A DNA stretch of 64,000 nucleotides from Bradyrhizobium sp. in8p8 (GTDB lineage Bacteria > Pseudomonadota > Alphaproteobacteria > Rhizobiales > Xanthobacteraceae), in assembly GCF_000426845.1 (NCBI RefSeq), contig NZ_AUGD01000010.1, positions 186,001 through 250,000 on the forward strand. Direction: 5' to 3'. Positions 16,904-25,257 of the stretch are shown here, piece by piece. Positions within the stretch are counted from its first letter, which is position 1. Each line of letters begins with the position of its first letter. The notes beneath the pieces are model-generated. The model worked only from the letters and a program-made list of their open reading frames with translations, was not told where the DNA came from and ran no database searches. Both the position numbers and the translations under genes were made by a program.

Positions 16904-17366
16904 AATCCTGCCCCCGGTGTCCGCCCATCAAACCGCAACCGATGCGGGAGGGCAATACGGGCGCCGCATTGGTACCCGATGCGAACCAGTGGACCGAAAA
17001 GAGAACGCCCTCGATGGAGGCGCGCGAAAGCCGCCCCAAGAATGGGGTTGATGCCGGCTCGCAAATCAGTTGAGAATGGTCGCGGAGCCTGAGAACTCCC
17101 GAAGCGGTCCCTTGCCGGGGATTGCGCTTCATCCGCGATAGGCGGGCCATCGGCCTTGCCGGGCCTCATGTCCCGCCGAAAATAGTACCGCGCCCATTTG
17201 CCGTGGGCGGCGACCGGCTCATTATGCCGGGAGTGCCACGGCTATACAAGACCTTCGGGAAAGGTCGTGGCGCACGTTCTCGCGGACGTGTTCTCAGCCT
17301 CCCGGTGCCAGCCCGCCGCTGGCGCCCGGCCCTGAGAAGCCGGTTTAGAACCGCGAGCCTCAAACC
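16904..17366. other. Gene-free divergent spacer within the element
   Basis: It lies between the divergent lipoprotein gene (-) and the next plus-strand gene. It probably contains both promoters, but I see no sequence that clearly matches one. A GCCAGC-CCGCC-GCTGGC hairpin lies near 17309-17325. An 82-codon plus frame (17122-17370) overlaps the next gene and looks like chance. Confidence 0.4.
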
Positions 17367-17666
17367 ATGACCTTAGAACGCCCCATGTTCCCGCCCAGGC
17401 GGGAAGTCGAGACCGTTGAGCCCATTACCCTGCCGGACGTGTTCTGCACGTCCTTGGTGCGCATCGAGCGCATCGGCTCCGCCCGGAGGCTGGTCTTTGC
17501 CGTGCCCGAGAATAGCGCCCCGGAGACCCCTCTACGCGTCGTTGTGACCCGCCTGGTGCTGCCGGCCGAAGTGCTGGCCGAGATCGCCGCCCAGCTGCTG
17601 GAGGCGCCGAACGACGCCGGCACGGCCGCCACGGTGGCGCTGCGCTACAGCTCGACCGTGAACTGA
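17367..17666 (+). CDS. Small hypothetical protein of the element
   Basis: The 99-residue protein has alternating beta strands (LVRIERIGSARRLVFAVPE, RVVVTRLVLPAEVLAEI) and a C-terminal helix. There are no Cys pairs or catalytic motifs beyond a single FCTSL. The compact soluble fold and its position 15 bp ahead of the HTH gene suggest one transcript. The GC content matches the chromosome. I do not recognise a family. Confidence 0.6.
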   Translation: MTLERPMFPPRREVETVEPITLPDVFCTSLVRIERIGSARRLVFAVPENSAPETPLRVVVTRLVLPAEVLAEIAAQLLEAPNDAGTAATVALRYSSTVN

Positions 17667-17681
17667 GGGAGGGCCGATGTC

Positions 17682-18122
17682 ATGTCGAACGTCGTCCAAT
17701 TCCCCGGCTCGCGCCGGACGCCCAACCCGCACGGCATCTCGCAGAGTGACCGTGATTACATCAACGACTGCATCAATAGGAAGCTCGCGGAGATGGCGCC
17801 GGCAGCGCCGATCGGCGAGGCATCGGTTATCGCATTCCCAGGTCCCGAACGTCGCGTTTCGCCGCCGGAGGGGAAGCGACGGTACGGTCGCGATGACGAA
17901 TGGTACCTCGCCTTCGGTCGGGCCCTCTTCGAGGCACGGGTCAAGGCGCGGGTTTCGATTGAGGACGCGGCCGCCGCGGCAGAACGGTCCGTCGAGACCT
18001 GGCGCAACTACGAGAACACCGGGCGCGGGCGGCTGACGTTTCCGCTCTGTCAGTTCGCAAGGCGCTACGGCATTCGGCTTGACGACATTTTCGAAGCCGC
18101 AGAAGCCGCGCTGCGGCATTGA
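17682..18122 (+). CDS. Helix-turn-helix regulator (XRE-like)
   Basis: The 146-residue protein has a C-terminal HTH: ARVKARVSIEDAAAAAER (helices 1-2), SVETWRNYENTGRGR (recognition helix and turn) and PLCQFARRYGIRLDDIF (helices 4-5), at about residues 85-140. The N-terminal half is Pro/Arg-rich and likely a flexible or partner-binding part. GGGAGGG precedes the ATG. A strong intrinsic terminator follows at 18153. A role as the element's repressor or Cro-like switch is plausible from context only. Confidence 0.7.
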   Translation: MSNVVQFPGSRRTPNPHGISQSDRDYINDCINRKLAEMAPAAPIGEASVIAFPGPERRVSPPEGKRRYGRDDEWYLAFGRALFEARVKARVSIEDAAAAAERSVETWRNYENTGRGRLTFPLCQFARRYGIRLDDIFEAAEAALRH

Positions 18123-18152
18123 TCTGCGGCTCGCATCGCAAAGCGACATTCA

Positions 18153-18184
18153 CGGGGCTGGATCGTTCCAGCCCCGTTATTTTT
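18153..18184 (+). terminator. Intrinsic terminator after the XRE-like gene
   Basis: CGGGGCTGGA (18153-18162) pairs with TCCAGCCCCG (18167-18176) around TCGT, followed by TTATTTTT. This is a canonical rho-independent terminator 31 bp after the regulator's stop. Confidence 0.9.
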
Positions 18185-18286
18185 GGGAGCTTCGAGGGTT
18201 GCAAATCGCCGCCCGCCTCTGCGAGGGGGAGCGGGGGAAAATGATCGCGGCGCGCCAGCGGTGTGCATAAGTCAAAACCCGGACAC

Positions 18287-18315
18287 TTGCACGGCTTCTA
18301 GGGAACGTGTACAGT
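18287..18315 (+). promoter_or_regulatory. Candidate sigma-70 promoter for the MerR-like gene
   Basis: TTGCAC at 18287-18292 and TACAGT at 18310-18315 are separated by 17 bp, close to the consensus spacing. It lies 33 bp upstream of the TTG start at 18348 and downstream of the terminator, where a new transcript would be expected. Confidence 0.5.
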
Positions 18316-18347
18316 CTTCACGATTTTTATCCTAGGGCTCCCCATCC

Positions 18348-18989
18348 TTGTCCGCAACGACCAAAAGATTTTATCCGGCGACGTTGCTCAAGGCAGCCGG
18401 TTGCTCAGCGGAAACGCTGCGCTCTTGGCGCACGCGCAATGGCCTTTTTCCGGAGACGCAGAACTCGGGTGTGTGGAACAAGTTTTCGATCGTCGACATG
18501 TTCGTTGCTTGGATCGTCGCCGATCTAACTAAGCGCCGGATTGCGGCACAGTCGGCAGTCGATGCGGCAATGGCCTGTGCGCCTATTCTAGAGACAATAT
18601 GCGACTTTCCTTCTGACGAGGCGCATCCGGACAACATGCAAGACGTTTTCCTTGCGGTCGCGTATCGGATTGCAAAGAGCAACTCAATCCTCGGCCTTAA
18701 GTTGACTGCCGACGAACCACCCCTTGTGCATCTGATCGAGGCTGAGACCTCGGTGAGGGTAGCTCTCAATCAGGGCTTCTCCATACTGATCGATCTGCGA
18801 AATCTTATCCTCGTCGTCGGCACGGTAGTCATCGATGACGTTGACTTCGAAAACGCACAGGGCGAGCGCTCTCGCTGGATCGGACAGTTTTCGGATCTGC
18901 GCAAGGCGGAAGCTGAAGCGAGATCAAGTGCCGGGCGAATGGTCGCGAGCGCCACTGTGTCCGGCAAGCGCAGAGCGGTAAGGAAATAG
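18348..18989 (+). CDS. MerR-like winged-HTH protein
   Basis: The protein is 213 residues from TTG 18348; no better start lies downstream before the HTH, since KRFYPATLLKAAGCSAETL and LRSWRTRNGLFPE form the DNA-binding helix pair at about residues 6-38. The rest is helical (AAQSAVDAAM, VHLIEAETSVRVALNQGF) with a hydrophobic beta stretch (LRNLILVVGTVVIDDVDF), possibly the dimerisation part. It precedes the excisionase-like gene by 2 bp, so it probably heads the recombination operon and controls integrase expression. Confidence 0.65.
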   Translation: MSATTKRFYPATLLKAAGCSAETLRSWRTRNGLFPETQNSGVWNKFSIVDMFVAWIVADLTKRRIAAQSAVDAAMACAPILETICDFPSDEAHPDNMQDVFLAVAYRIAKSNSILGLKLTADEPPLVHLIEAETSVRVALNQGFSILIDLRNLILVVGTVVIDDVDFENAQGERSRWIGQFSDLRKAEAEARSSAGRMVASATVSGKRRAVRK

Positions 18990-18991
18990 CG

Positions 18992-19276
18992 GTGGCTATT
19001 CGCTTTCACGTTCAGCCGGGAGACGTACCGCCAGCGGAAGCGGCGCGGCGTCTTGGGCTAATGGTGGATGCGTTCGTTGCTGCTCTCCCCAACTTGATCG
19101 CACGGGGCTTTCCCAAGCCGGACCCCGACACGGGCAATTTCGATATCGACGCAATCGATGCCTGGCGTCGGCGTCGTCACCCGCATCTTTTCGCGGCCGG
19201 CGGCGAGTTTGGCCCCGTCGACGCCTCTACGGTTGCCAGAGATCGCATCGAAGCGATGAGGCAGCGCAAGTCATGA
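18992..19276 (+). CDS. Excisionase-like small DNA-binding protein
   Basis: The 94-residue product starts at GTG 18992, preceded by AAGGAA. The centre (PPAEAARRLGLMVDAFVAAL and LIARGFPKPDPDTGNFDID, then IDAWRRRRHP) is the AlpA/excisionase-like winged-helix pattern regularly encoded just before rhizobial tyrosine integrases. The stop overlaps the integrase ATG (ATGA). It is expected to bind near the attachment site and bias recombination toward excision. Confidence 0.75.
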   Translation: MAIRFHVQPGDVPPAEAARRLGLMVDAFVAALPNLIARGFPKPDPDTGNFDIDAIDAWRRRRHPHLFAAGGEFGPVDASTVARDRIEAMRQRKS

Positions 19277-20430
19277 GCAAGCGCACCATCAGGCACTATT
19301 CAGTTCGGCGCAACGGGCGCGGCTTCTGGGAGCCGACCAAGAAGATGCGCGCGCTCGGTTTCGGCAACGTGCCGTGCGGTCCTGACGGGCCGACAGCGTG
19401 GGCAACCGCCGAGCGATGGAATCAGCGCTGGGATGCGACGCGCACGGGCGCCGCGCCGGCGCCGGCGATGGTGTCGGCAAGCAATCTGTCATTCGAGCAG
19501 AGCGAGGAGCTAACAGTTTATCCTCCTCGTTCGCTCGGCGAGGCCTTTCGTCGCTACCGACGCACTGAGGAATGGAGCCGAAAGGCTCTTCGGACCCGTG
19601 AGGATTGGTGGCGCGGCTGGAAACGTATCAAGCCGATCTTCGGCGATTGTGATCCGCGCACGGTGCGGCTTGACGACGTCTCGGCCTGGCGCAAGGCGAT
19701 TGAGGAAACCGTGTCGCTTCGCGAGGCGCACCGAGCTCTAAAGATCTGGCGCGCGCTCTGGAAGGTTTCAGCGGCGCTCGGCTATTGCGTGCGGGATGCC
19801 GATCCGTCCCTCGCTGTCCGCAATTCGGCGGCACCCGGGCGGGATCAGCGCTGGAGCGAAGGCGAAGCGGCGCGGCTCGCCAAGCGCGCCTGGCGTATGG
19901 GCTTCCATGGGCTTGCCGCGGTCATCGGTGTCGCATGGGATACACAGATGTCACCAGGCGACGTGCGCGCCTTGAGGGCCAGCCAGATGGCGACTGTGGG
20001 GGATGGCACGCTGTTCTTTACTGAGCGCGGCAAGACCGGCAAACCGGTCGGGGGCCTGCTCAGCGCGCGCTCTCTGCGGCTTTTAGGGGCCTATCTCGAT
20101 AAGCTTGGCGTTAGCCTCACGGGCGAGGCCTACATCTTCCGCAACCGGTCAGGCGCGCCCTATTCCAAGGATACGCTCGGCGATGACTTCCGGGTTGTTC
20201 GGGCGGCCGAGTTCGGTCCTTTGGAAGGTCGCATGCTCGGCCATGACTTCCGCCGGTCGGGCGCGGTGGAGGCGATCACGGGCGAGGCAACGCCGGCGGC
20301 GTTGTCGCATGCCATGGGCAACACCCTATCGGCCTCGAATCAGCTGTTCGCAACCTATGTTCCGGTGACGGTCGCCACCATCAATCAGGTCGCGGCGGCC
20401 CGCCGGAAAGGGCGTCGAGCGCTGCGATGA
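19273..20430 (+). CDS. Tyrosine-family site-specific integrase
   Basis: The 385-residue protein has an N-terminal arm-binding region (1-70), a core-binding domain (about 85-185, LGEAFRRYRRTEEWSRKALR) and a catalytic domain (about 190-370). The active-site set is visible: Arg232 (GDVRAL), Lys254 (RGKTGK), His324 and Arg327 (GHDFRRSG), His346 (SHAMGN) and the nucleophile Tyr362 (LFATYVP). All residues are present, so it may be functional. It ends 81 bp from the attachment core in tRNA-Asp and directly precedes two decamer repeats likely to be its own arm sites. Confidence 0.92.
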   Translation: MSKRTIRHYSVRRNGRGFWEPTKKMRALGFGNVPCGPDGPTAWATAERWNQRWDATRTGAAPAPAMVSASNLSFEQSEELTVYPPRSLGEAFRRYRRTEEWSRKALRTREDWWRGWKRIKPIFGDCDPRTVRLDDVSAWRKAIEETVSLREAHRALKIWRALWKVSAALGYCVRDADPSLAVRNSAAPGRDQRWSEGEAARLAKRAWRMGFHGLAAVIGVAWDTQMSPGDVRALRASQMATVGDGTLFFTERGKTGKPVGGLLSARSLRLLGAYLDKLGVSLTGEAYIFRNRSGAPYSKDTLGDDFRVVRAAEFGPLEGRMLGHDFRRSGAVEAITGEATPAALSHAMGNTLSASNQLFATYVPVTVATINQVAAARRKGRRALR

Positions 20431-20449
20431 CCGAACGAAAACAGACCAA

Positions 20450-20482
20450 AAGTTGGAACGCGCCGGGCCGGAAAGTTGGAAC
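20450..20482 (+). promoter_or_regulatory. Two direct AAGTTGGAAC repeats, candidate integrase arm sites (right)
   Basis: AAGTTGGAAC occurs at 20450-20459 and 20473-20482, spaced 23 bp (about two helical turns), between the integrase stop and the right core. Two more copies lie inside the left end at 10760 and 10803. The shared decamer at both ends is the basis for calling them integrase arm sites. Confidence 0.6.
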
Positions 20483-20511
20483 TCCGACCCCTGAGGACGC
20501 TAAGCCATTGA

Positions 20512-20592
<81 letters not shown>

Positions 20593-20624
20593 GTGGTTCG
20601 CTGGACGCGCGCGGAACGAGGGGG

Positions 20625-20653
20625 GACTTAAAGGGGGGACATGGTGAAGTCAA
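20625..20653 (-). promoter_or_regulatory. Promoter of tRNA-Asp
   Basis: On the minus strand TTGACT (20653-20648) and TAAGTC (20630-20625) are 17 bp apart and lie about 30 bp upstream of the tRNA 5' end, which fits a sigma-70 promoter for this gene. Confidence 0.6.
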
Positions 20654-20703
20654 GGACGTTGCGCTTCGCCAGCCCGTCCCGGCCAACACTTGCTCTGGAA
20701 AAC

Positions 20704-20727
20704 GAAAAGGCCGCCCGGGAGGCGGCC
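20704..20727 (-). terminator. Intrinsic terminator of the small membrane/secreted protein gene
   Basis: GGCCGCC (20709-20715) pairs with GGCGGCC (20721-20727); on the minus strand the stem is followed by a TTTTC tract at 20708-20704. It lies 26 bp beyond the stop of the gene at 20753. Confidence 0.8.
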
Positions 20728-20752
20728 AATGGTCAGCCCGGAACAGGGTGCT

Positions 20753-20956
20753 TCAGCGAATTTCCGAGGTCGCCGCGCTGGTCACCACCACCGGCTTTCC
20801 GGCCTTGATTACCTGGGTGGACTGGGCCGTCTGGCTGTAGTCGGCATGGGTGCGGGCTGCGATACCGAAGCCGGCCACGAGGGTACCCGCCACCAGCGCC
20901 ACCACCACGATCTTCAGGTGGGTCGCACGATCAGCAGAGTGAATTGAGTGGTTCAT
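20753..20956 (-). CDS. Small protein with N-terminal membrane/signal segment
   Basis: The 67-residue product starts at ATG 20956, preceded by GGGAGG. The basic N-terminus is followed by a hydrophobic segment (LKIVVVALVAGTLVAGFGIAA, about residues 15-36) and a short Thr/Ser/Lys-rich periplasmic tail (QVIKAGKPVVVTSAATSE). It looks like a single-pass or secreted small protein of the kind common in Bradyrhizobium. The frame extends upstream to 21052 but the Shine-Dalgarno supports the shorter form. Function unknown. Confidence 0.7.
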   Translation of the reverse strand: MNHSIHSADRATHLKIVVVALVAGTLVAGFGIAARTHADYSQTAQSTQVIKAGKPVVVTSAATSEIR

Positions 20957-21217
20957 CTGAGCCTCCCGACGGGCTTCGCCGCCGTCTATGGCTCCTCTTC
21001 TACGGACGATCTGTTTCCGGATGGTTTCGCCGGTTCCGCAAAATGGTTTCATCTCCTGCTTGGCGGATGTCGTGCGACCGAAACCCGCTGCTTCAGGCGC
21101 TGGTCCGATATCAGCCGCATCTTGCGGACGGTTCGGGCGAACAGCGTGACGCGGCGGCCCAGGCGGAGACGAATGCGCATGCTGATCTCGCAGCCTCGCG
21201 CGGATGCATTGGATCGG

Positions 21218-21236
21218 TTCTAAGAGTATTTCTAAG
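21218..21236. promoter_or_regulatory. Direct TTCTAAG repeats upstream of the siderophore receptor
   Basis: TTCTAAG occurs at 21218-21224 and 21230-21236, 12 bp apart. The reverse complement CTTAGAA resembles half of the Irr-type iron control element of rhizobia (TTTAGAA...TTCTAAA), but here the halves are direct rather than inverted. An iron-responsive site is therefore only suggested. The rest of 20957-21321 shows no gene; an ATGCCGT/ACGGCAT inverted pair lies at about 21288-21311. Confidence 0.3.
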
Positions 21237-21321
21237 AAGCTTTCAATTAGGGAATTCGCGCGCGCTCACATAAGCGTCATCGCAAGCGCATGCCGTTTCG
21301 GGACAGACGGCATGACGACAG

Positions 21322-23610
21322 ATGCAGCTTTGGGGTGGCGCGTTGAACAGTCTTGGAATGCTGCGGTCGGCCGTGCTGGCGACCGCATCCGCTTGGGTCT
21401 TGATGCCGGAGGCATCGCTCGCACAATCATCGGCGCAGAGTGGCGCGCAGAACCTGCCGTCGGTGACCGTCACTGCTCCTGAAGGGCGGAGGCGTGCTGC
21501 TGCGACTCCGCAGCGCCGCGCGACGCGGTCGTCCGTGCAGACCGCCGAGCGAAACAGACCGCGGCAGCAGCGCGATGTCGGCTTCGTCGAGACGCCGCGG
21601 GGCCCGGTGAACGGCTATGTCGCAGGTCGCAGTTCGTCCGGCACCAAGACCAACACACCGATCATGCAGACGCCGCAATCGGTCTCGGTGATCGGTGCCG
21701 AGCAGATCCGCGACCAGAAGCCCACCAAGCTCGACGAAGTGCTGCGCTACACAGCCGGCGTGCGCGCCGGAACTTTCGGTGCGGACACGCGCAACGATTG
21801 GTGGCTGATCCGCGGCTTCAAGTCCGACGATATCGGGCTGTTCCTCGACGGCATGCAGCTGTTCTATACTTCCTATGCGAGCTGGCGGTTGCCGCCGTCC
21901 AACATGGAACGCGTCGAGGTGCTGCGCGGTCCGTCCGCCGTACTCTATGGCGGGTCGAGCCCGAGCGGCATCGTCAACGTCATCAGCAAGATGCCGCCCG
22001 CCGAGCCGATCCGCTACATCGAGACCGGCGTCAACAATTTCGGCAACGCCTATATCGGCTTCGACTTCGGCGGGCCGATCGCAACGAAGCCGCAGGATGG
22101 AAAGCTGTTCTACCGCGTCGTCGGCGAGGTCAGGAACGGCGGCACGCAAGTCGACTTCACGCCTGACAACAACTACTTCATCGCGCCGTCGTTTACCTGG
22201 AAGCCGGATGCCGACACGAGTTTCACGGTGCTGGCGTCGGCCTCAAGGACGGACACGCGGGGCATCAACTTCCTGCCCTATCAGGGAACAGTGACCAACG
22301 CGCCGTTCGGCAAGATTCCGACCAGCTTCTTCGTCGGCGATCCCGCCGTCGACAAGTTCACGCGCGAACAGGAGATGCTCGGCTACCAGTTCGAGCGCAA
22401 TCTCACCGACGACCTCACGTTCCGACAGAATGCGCGGTTTGCGCACATCGACTTGACGTACCGCGGCTACATCGGAAACGGCTGGGACAACGTCAATACG
22501 GCGACGATGGGCCGATACAATTGGTATGCGAAGAACACCGCGAACCAGGCCAATCTCGACAACCAGCTGGAGTATCGCTTCAACACGGGGCCGGTGCGGC
22601 ACACGATGCTGTTCGGGGTCGATCTCAAAGGTTATCAGATCGACGATTACCAGAGCTTCAATTTCGGAACCGTCCCTTCGATCAATGTCTTCAATCCGGT
22701 TTACGGCATCAATGTCCCGCTCACGGGCGCTCCGTTCCGGAACTTCCTGATCACGCAGAAACAGGCGGGCACCTACCTCCAGGACCAGATGAAGCTCGGC
22801 AATTTCACGCTGGTGCTGAGCGGGCGCAATGACTGGGTCGAGACCACGCAGGAAGCCCGGGACACGGGGGCAGCGCTGGCCAATAGCAATGATAGCCGGT
22901 TCAGCGGCCGGGCAGGCTTGATCTACAATTTCGACAACGGCATCGCGCCCTATGTCTCCTATGCAACCAGCTACAATCCAATCATCGGCCTCAACGCCCA
23001 AAACCAGCTGTTCCGGCCGGAGACCGGCCAGCAGGCCGAGATTGGTGTCAAGGTCGCTCCCAGGGGATTTGACGGCTACTTCACAGCTTCGGTGTTCGAC
23101 TTGAAGCGCCAGAACGTGCCGACCACCGACCCGGTGATCACCACCCTGCAGAACCAGACCGGCGAAGTGACCTCGCGCGGCGTCGAACTTGAAGCCGTGG
23201 CCAATGCGGCGAGGGAGCTAAAGTTTATTGGCGCCTTCACGGCCTATCATCTCTTCACCAGCAAGGATCTCAATCCGGCGCTGGTCGGCAAGACGCCGAC
23301 CAACACGCCTCAGCTCCTTGTCTCAGGCTGGGCCGACTACACCTTCAAGGACGGACCGCTCGCAGGGTTCGGCTTCGGCGGTGGCGTCCGCTACGTCGGC
23401 TCGTCCTGGGCCGACACCGCGAACACGCTCGAGGTTCCTGCTGTCGTGCTCGGCGATCTCGCGCTTCATTACGAATGGCAGAACTGGCGCACGGCGCTGA
23501 ATGTGATCAACCTGACCGACAAGGTCTATGTCGCGAGCTGCGCGTCGGCTTCGTCCTGTTTCTACGGCGACCGCCGGCGCGTCACCGCCAGCGTTTCCTA
23601 CAAGTGGTGA
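21322..23610 (+). CDS. TonB-dependent siderophore receptor
   Basis: The protein is 762 residues from ATG 21322; ATG 21358 would give a cleaner signal peptide (MLRSAVLATASAWVLMPEAS) and is equally possible. The plug domain has TPQSVSVIGAEQIRDQKP and MERVEVLRGPSAVLYGGSSP, signatures of ferric-siderophore receptors of the FhuA/FpvA type. The remaining residues form the 22-strand barrel, ending VTASVSYKW with the terminal aromatic typical of outer-membrane proteins. It imports an iron chelate using TonB energy. It is monocistronic; the siderophore cannot be deduced. Confidence 0.93.
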   Translation: MQLWGGALNSLGMLRSAVLATASAWVLMPEASLAQSSAQSGAQNLPSVTVTAPEGRRRAAATPQRRATRSSVQTAERNRPRQQRDVGFVETPRGPVNGYVAGRSSSGTKTNTPIMQTPQSVSVIGAEQIRDQKPTKLDEVLRYTAGVRAGTFGADTRNDWWLIRGFKSDDIGLFLDGMQLFYTSYASWRLPPSNMERVEVLRGPSAVLYGGSSPSGIVNVISKMPPAEPIRYIETGVNNFGNAYIGFDFGGPIATKPQDGKLFYRVVGEVRNGGTQVDFTPDNNYFIAPSFTWKPDADTSFTVLASASRTDTRGINFLPYQGTVTNAPFGKIPTSFFVGDPAVDKFTREQEMLGYQFERNLTDDLTFRQNARFAHIDLTYRGYIGNGWDNVNTATMGRYNWYAKNTANQANLDNQLEYRFNTGPVRHTMLFGVDLKGYQIDDYQSFNFGTVPSINVFNPVYGINVPLTGAPFRNFLITQKQAGTYLQDQMKLGNFTLVLSGRNDWVETTQEARDTGAALANSNDSRFSGRAGLIYNFDNGIAPYVSYATSYNPIIGLNAQNQLFRPETGQQAEIGVKVAPRGFDGYFTASVFDLKRQNVPTTDPVITTLQNQTGEVTSRGVELEAVANAARELKFIGAFTAYHLFTSKDLNPALVGKTPTNTPQLLVSGWADYTFKDGPLAGFGFGGGVRYVGSSWADTANTLEVPAVVLGDLALHYEWQNWRTALNVINLTDKVYVASCASASSCFYGDRRRVTASVSYKW

Positions 23611-24302
23611 GGGCAGGCAAGGGCGCGGCGGCAAGACTCTGAGAGCTCGACCAACTGATCGGGCACCTTGGTTCCCGTCTCTGGCCGGCACCGCCGAACT
23701 TCCGTCGGGAGATCGATGAGCTCATGGGCAATGCCCCCCGGCCCGAAGCTCATCCGAGCGCGGCGCGAGCGACTGACCAAGTCGCCGCCGCGCTCGCGGC
23801 CCGGCCGGGGGCGCCTGCCGGCGCATTCGCCGGACGAGCCCGGCCCGTCGCACGGCTCTGCTGGTCGCTCACAGCTGTGGATAGCTGTTTCTCTTGCAGC
23901 GATATCATTGGCCGCTCTGGTCCGCGCTGGTCCGCAAGTCCCGGCAGATATGTCGCCAGGGCAGCATCGGACCTCGCGGCGGTCACTGCCGGCTGAAGGC
24001 GCTGCCGCATCAAAGAACCCCCGGCGTCTGGCCGGCCAGCGCGTGGCCGGTAGCCGCCGCGGCCCGGTGTGCCGCAATCGCAGAACTGCTGGCCTGCCAA
24101 ACCGTGACTGCCCTTGCTGGGCTCAGCGATCTGCTTCATACCAGCCGCGGGGTGATTCCGGGATTTTCGCCGTGCCGGGGGCGGCAAAGGGCCTAAAAAG
24201 AGCGTGTCTTGCACCCATTGGTGCACTGCGCTAAGGCTCAGAATAATTCCAAATCGGACGAATCCGTGGCTGTCCCGAGGCTGCGGGAAAAAGGGCTCGT
24301 CA
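23611..24302. other. GC-rich spacer between the receptor gene and nuoA, no convincing gene
   Basis: Several overlapping frames of up to 188 codons are open on both strands, but they are Arg/Pro/Ala-rich with no fold-like pattern, as expected from high GC. The nuo promoter should lie in the last 100 bases. A TGCACC-CATT-GGTGCA dyad occurs at 24210-24225, about 78 bp before the nuoA ATG. Confidence 0.5.
24210..24225. promoter_or_regulatory. Dyad TGCACC(N4)GGTGCA upstream of nuoA
   Basis: It is a perfect 6+6 inverted repeat with 4-bp spacing, 78 bp before the first nuo gene. It overlaps a possible -35-like TTGCAC and could be an operator for the complex I operon. The evidence is the symmetry and position alone. 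Confidence 0.3.
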
Positions 24303-24668
24303 ATGAGCGGCATTCTTCAGAACTATCTTCCACTCGTCGTCTTTATAGGAGTAGCGGGCCTGATTGGTCTGGTGCTGCTGATCGCGCCCTTCATCGTTGC
24401 GTTCCAGCAGCCGGACCCGGAAAAACTGTCGGCGTATGAGTGCGGTTTCAACGCCTTCGACGATGCCCGTATGAAGTTCGACGTCCGTTTTTATCTGGTC
24501 GCCATCCTCTTCATCATCTTCGATCTCGAAGTGGCGTTCCTGTTCCCGTGGGCGGTGGCCTTCGGCAAGCTCGGCGCGACCGGCTTCTGGTCCATGGTCG
24601 TGTTCCTCGCCGTGCTGACGGTCGGGTTCGCCTATGAATGGAAGAAGGGAGCACTCGAATGGGATTGA
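24303..24668 (+). CDS. nuoA: NADH-quinone oxidoreductase subunit A
   Basis: The 121-residue, three-TM membrane subunit sits at the junction of the quinone channel. The conserved loop YECGFNAFDDARMKFDVRFY (about residues 45-64) carries the Cys that becomes accessible in deactive complex I. TM2 and TM3 follow (LVAILFIIFDLEVAFLFPWA, FWSMVVFLAVLTVGFAYE). It is the first gene of the 14-subunit operon. ATG 24303 is chosen because the sequence from MSGILQNY matches the family start. It overlaps nuoB by 10 bp. Confidence 0.97.
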   Translation: MSGILQNYLPLVVFIGVAGLIGLVLLIAPFIVAFQQPDPEKLSAYECGFNAFDDARMKFDVRFYLVAILFIIFDLEVAFLFPWAVAFGKLGATGFWSMVVFLAVLTVGFAYEWKKGALEWD

Positions 24669-25246
24669 ACCCCGTCGCATCCACAGGTCCGGTCGTCGCG
24701 CCGGCCCCACAGGGCATCCTGGACCCGTCGACCGGCAAGCCGGTCGGGGCCAATGACCCGTTCTTCCTCGAGGTCAATTCCGAGCTGTCCGACAAGGGCT
24801 TCTTCGTGGCCGCGACCGACGACCTCATCACCTGGGCGCGCACCGGCTCCTTGATGTGGATGACCTTCGGTCTCGCCTGCTGCGCCGTCGAGATGATGCA
24901 GGTGTCCATGCCGCGCTACGACGTCGAGCGCTTCGGCTTTGCCCCGCGCGCCTCGCCGCGGCAGTCCGACGTGATGATCGTCGCGGGAACCCTGACCAAC
25001 AAGATGGCGCCGGCGCTGCGCAAGGTCTATGACCAGATGCCCGAGCCGCGCTACGTGATCTCGATGGGCTCCTGCGCCAACGGCGGCGGCTACTATCACT
25101 ATTCCTACTCGGTCGTGCGCGGCTGCGACCGCATCGTGCCGATCGACATCTACGTGCCGGGCTGTCCCCCCACGGCGGAAGCGCTGCTCTACGGCGTGCT
25201 GCTGCTGCAGAAGAAGATCCGCCGCACCGGCACCATCGAACGCTAA
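24659..25246 (+). CDS. nuoB: NADH-quinone oxidoreductase subunit B (N2 cluster)
   Basis: The 195-residue subunit holds the terminal [4Fe-4S] cluster N2 that reduces ubiquinone. Ligands are visible in FGLACCAVEM (two adjacent Cys), MGSCANGGGYY and VPGCPPTAEALLYG. The N-terminal 30 residues are a variable Pro-rich extension (VAPAPQGILDPSTGKPVG). ATG 24659 lies inside the nuoA end. It pairs with NuoD to form the quinone pocket. Confidence 0.97.
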   Translation: MGLNPVASTGPVVAPAPQGILDPSTGKPVGANDPFFLEVNSELSDKGFFVAATDDLITWARTGSLMWMTFGLACCAVEMMQVSMPRYDVERFGFAPRASPRQSDVMIVAGTLTNKMAPALRKVYDQMPEPRYVISMGSCANGGGYYHYSYSVVRGCDRIVPIDIYVPGCPPTAEALLYGVLLLQKKIRRTGTIER

Positions 25247-25257
25247 GGTCTTACGTC

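Noticed and set aside
15771..17150. 459-residue reading of the minus-strand frame
   Set aside because: The first 217 codons overlap the lipoprotein gene in another frame and have no protein-like pattern; ATG 16499 gives a coherent 242-residue protein.
23668..24234. 188-codon plus frame between the receptor gene and nuoA
   Set aside because: Arg/Pro/Ser-rich with no recognisable motif and competing open frames on both strands.
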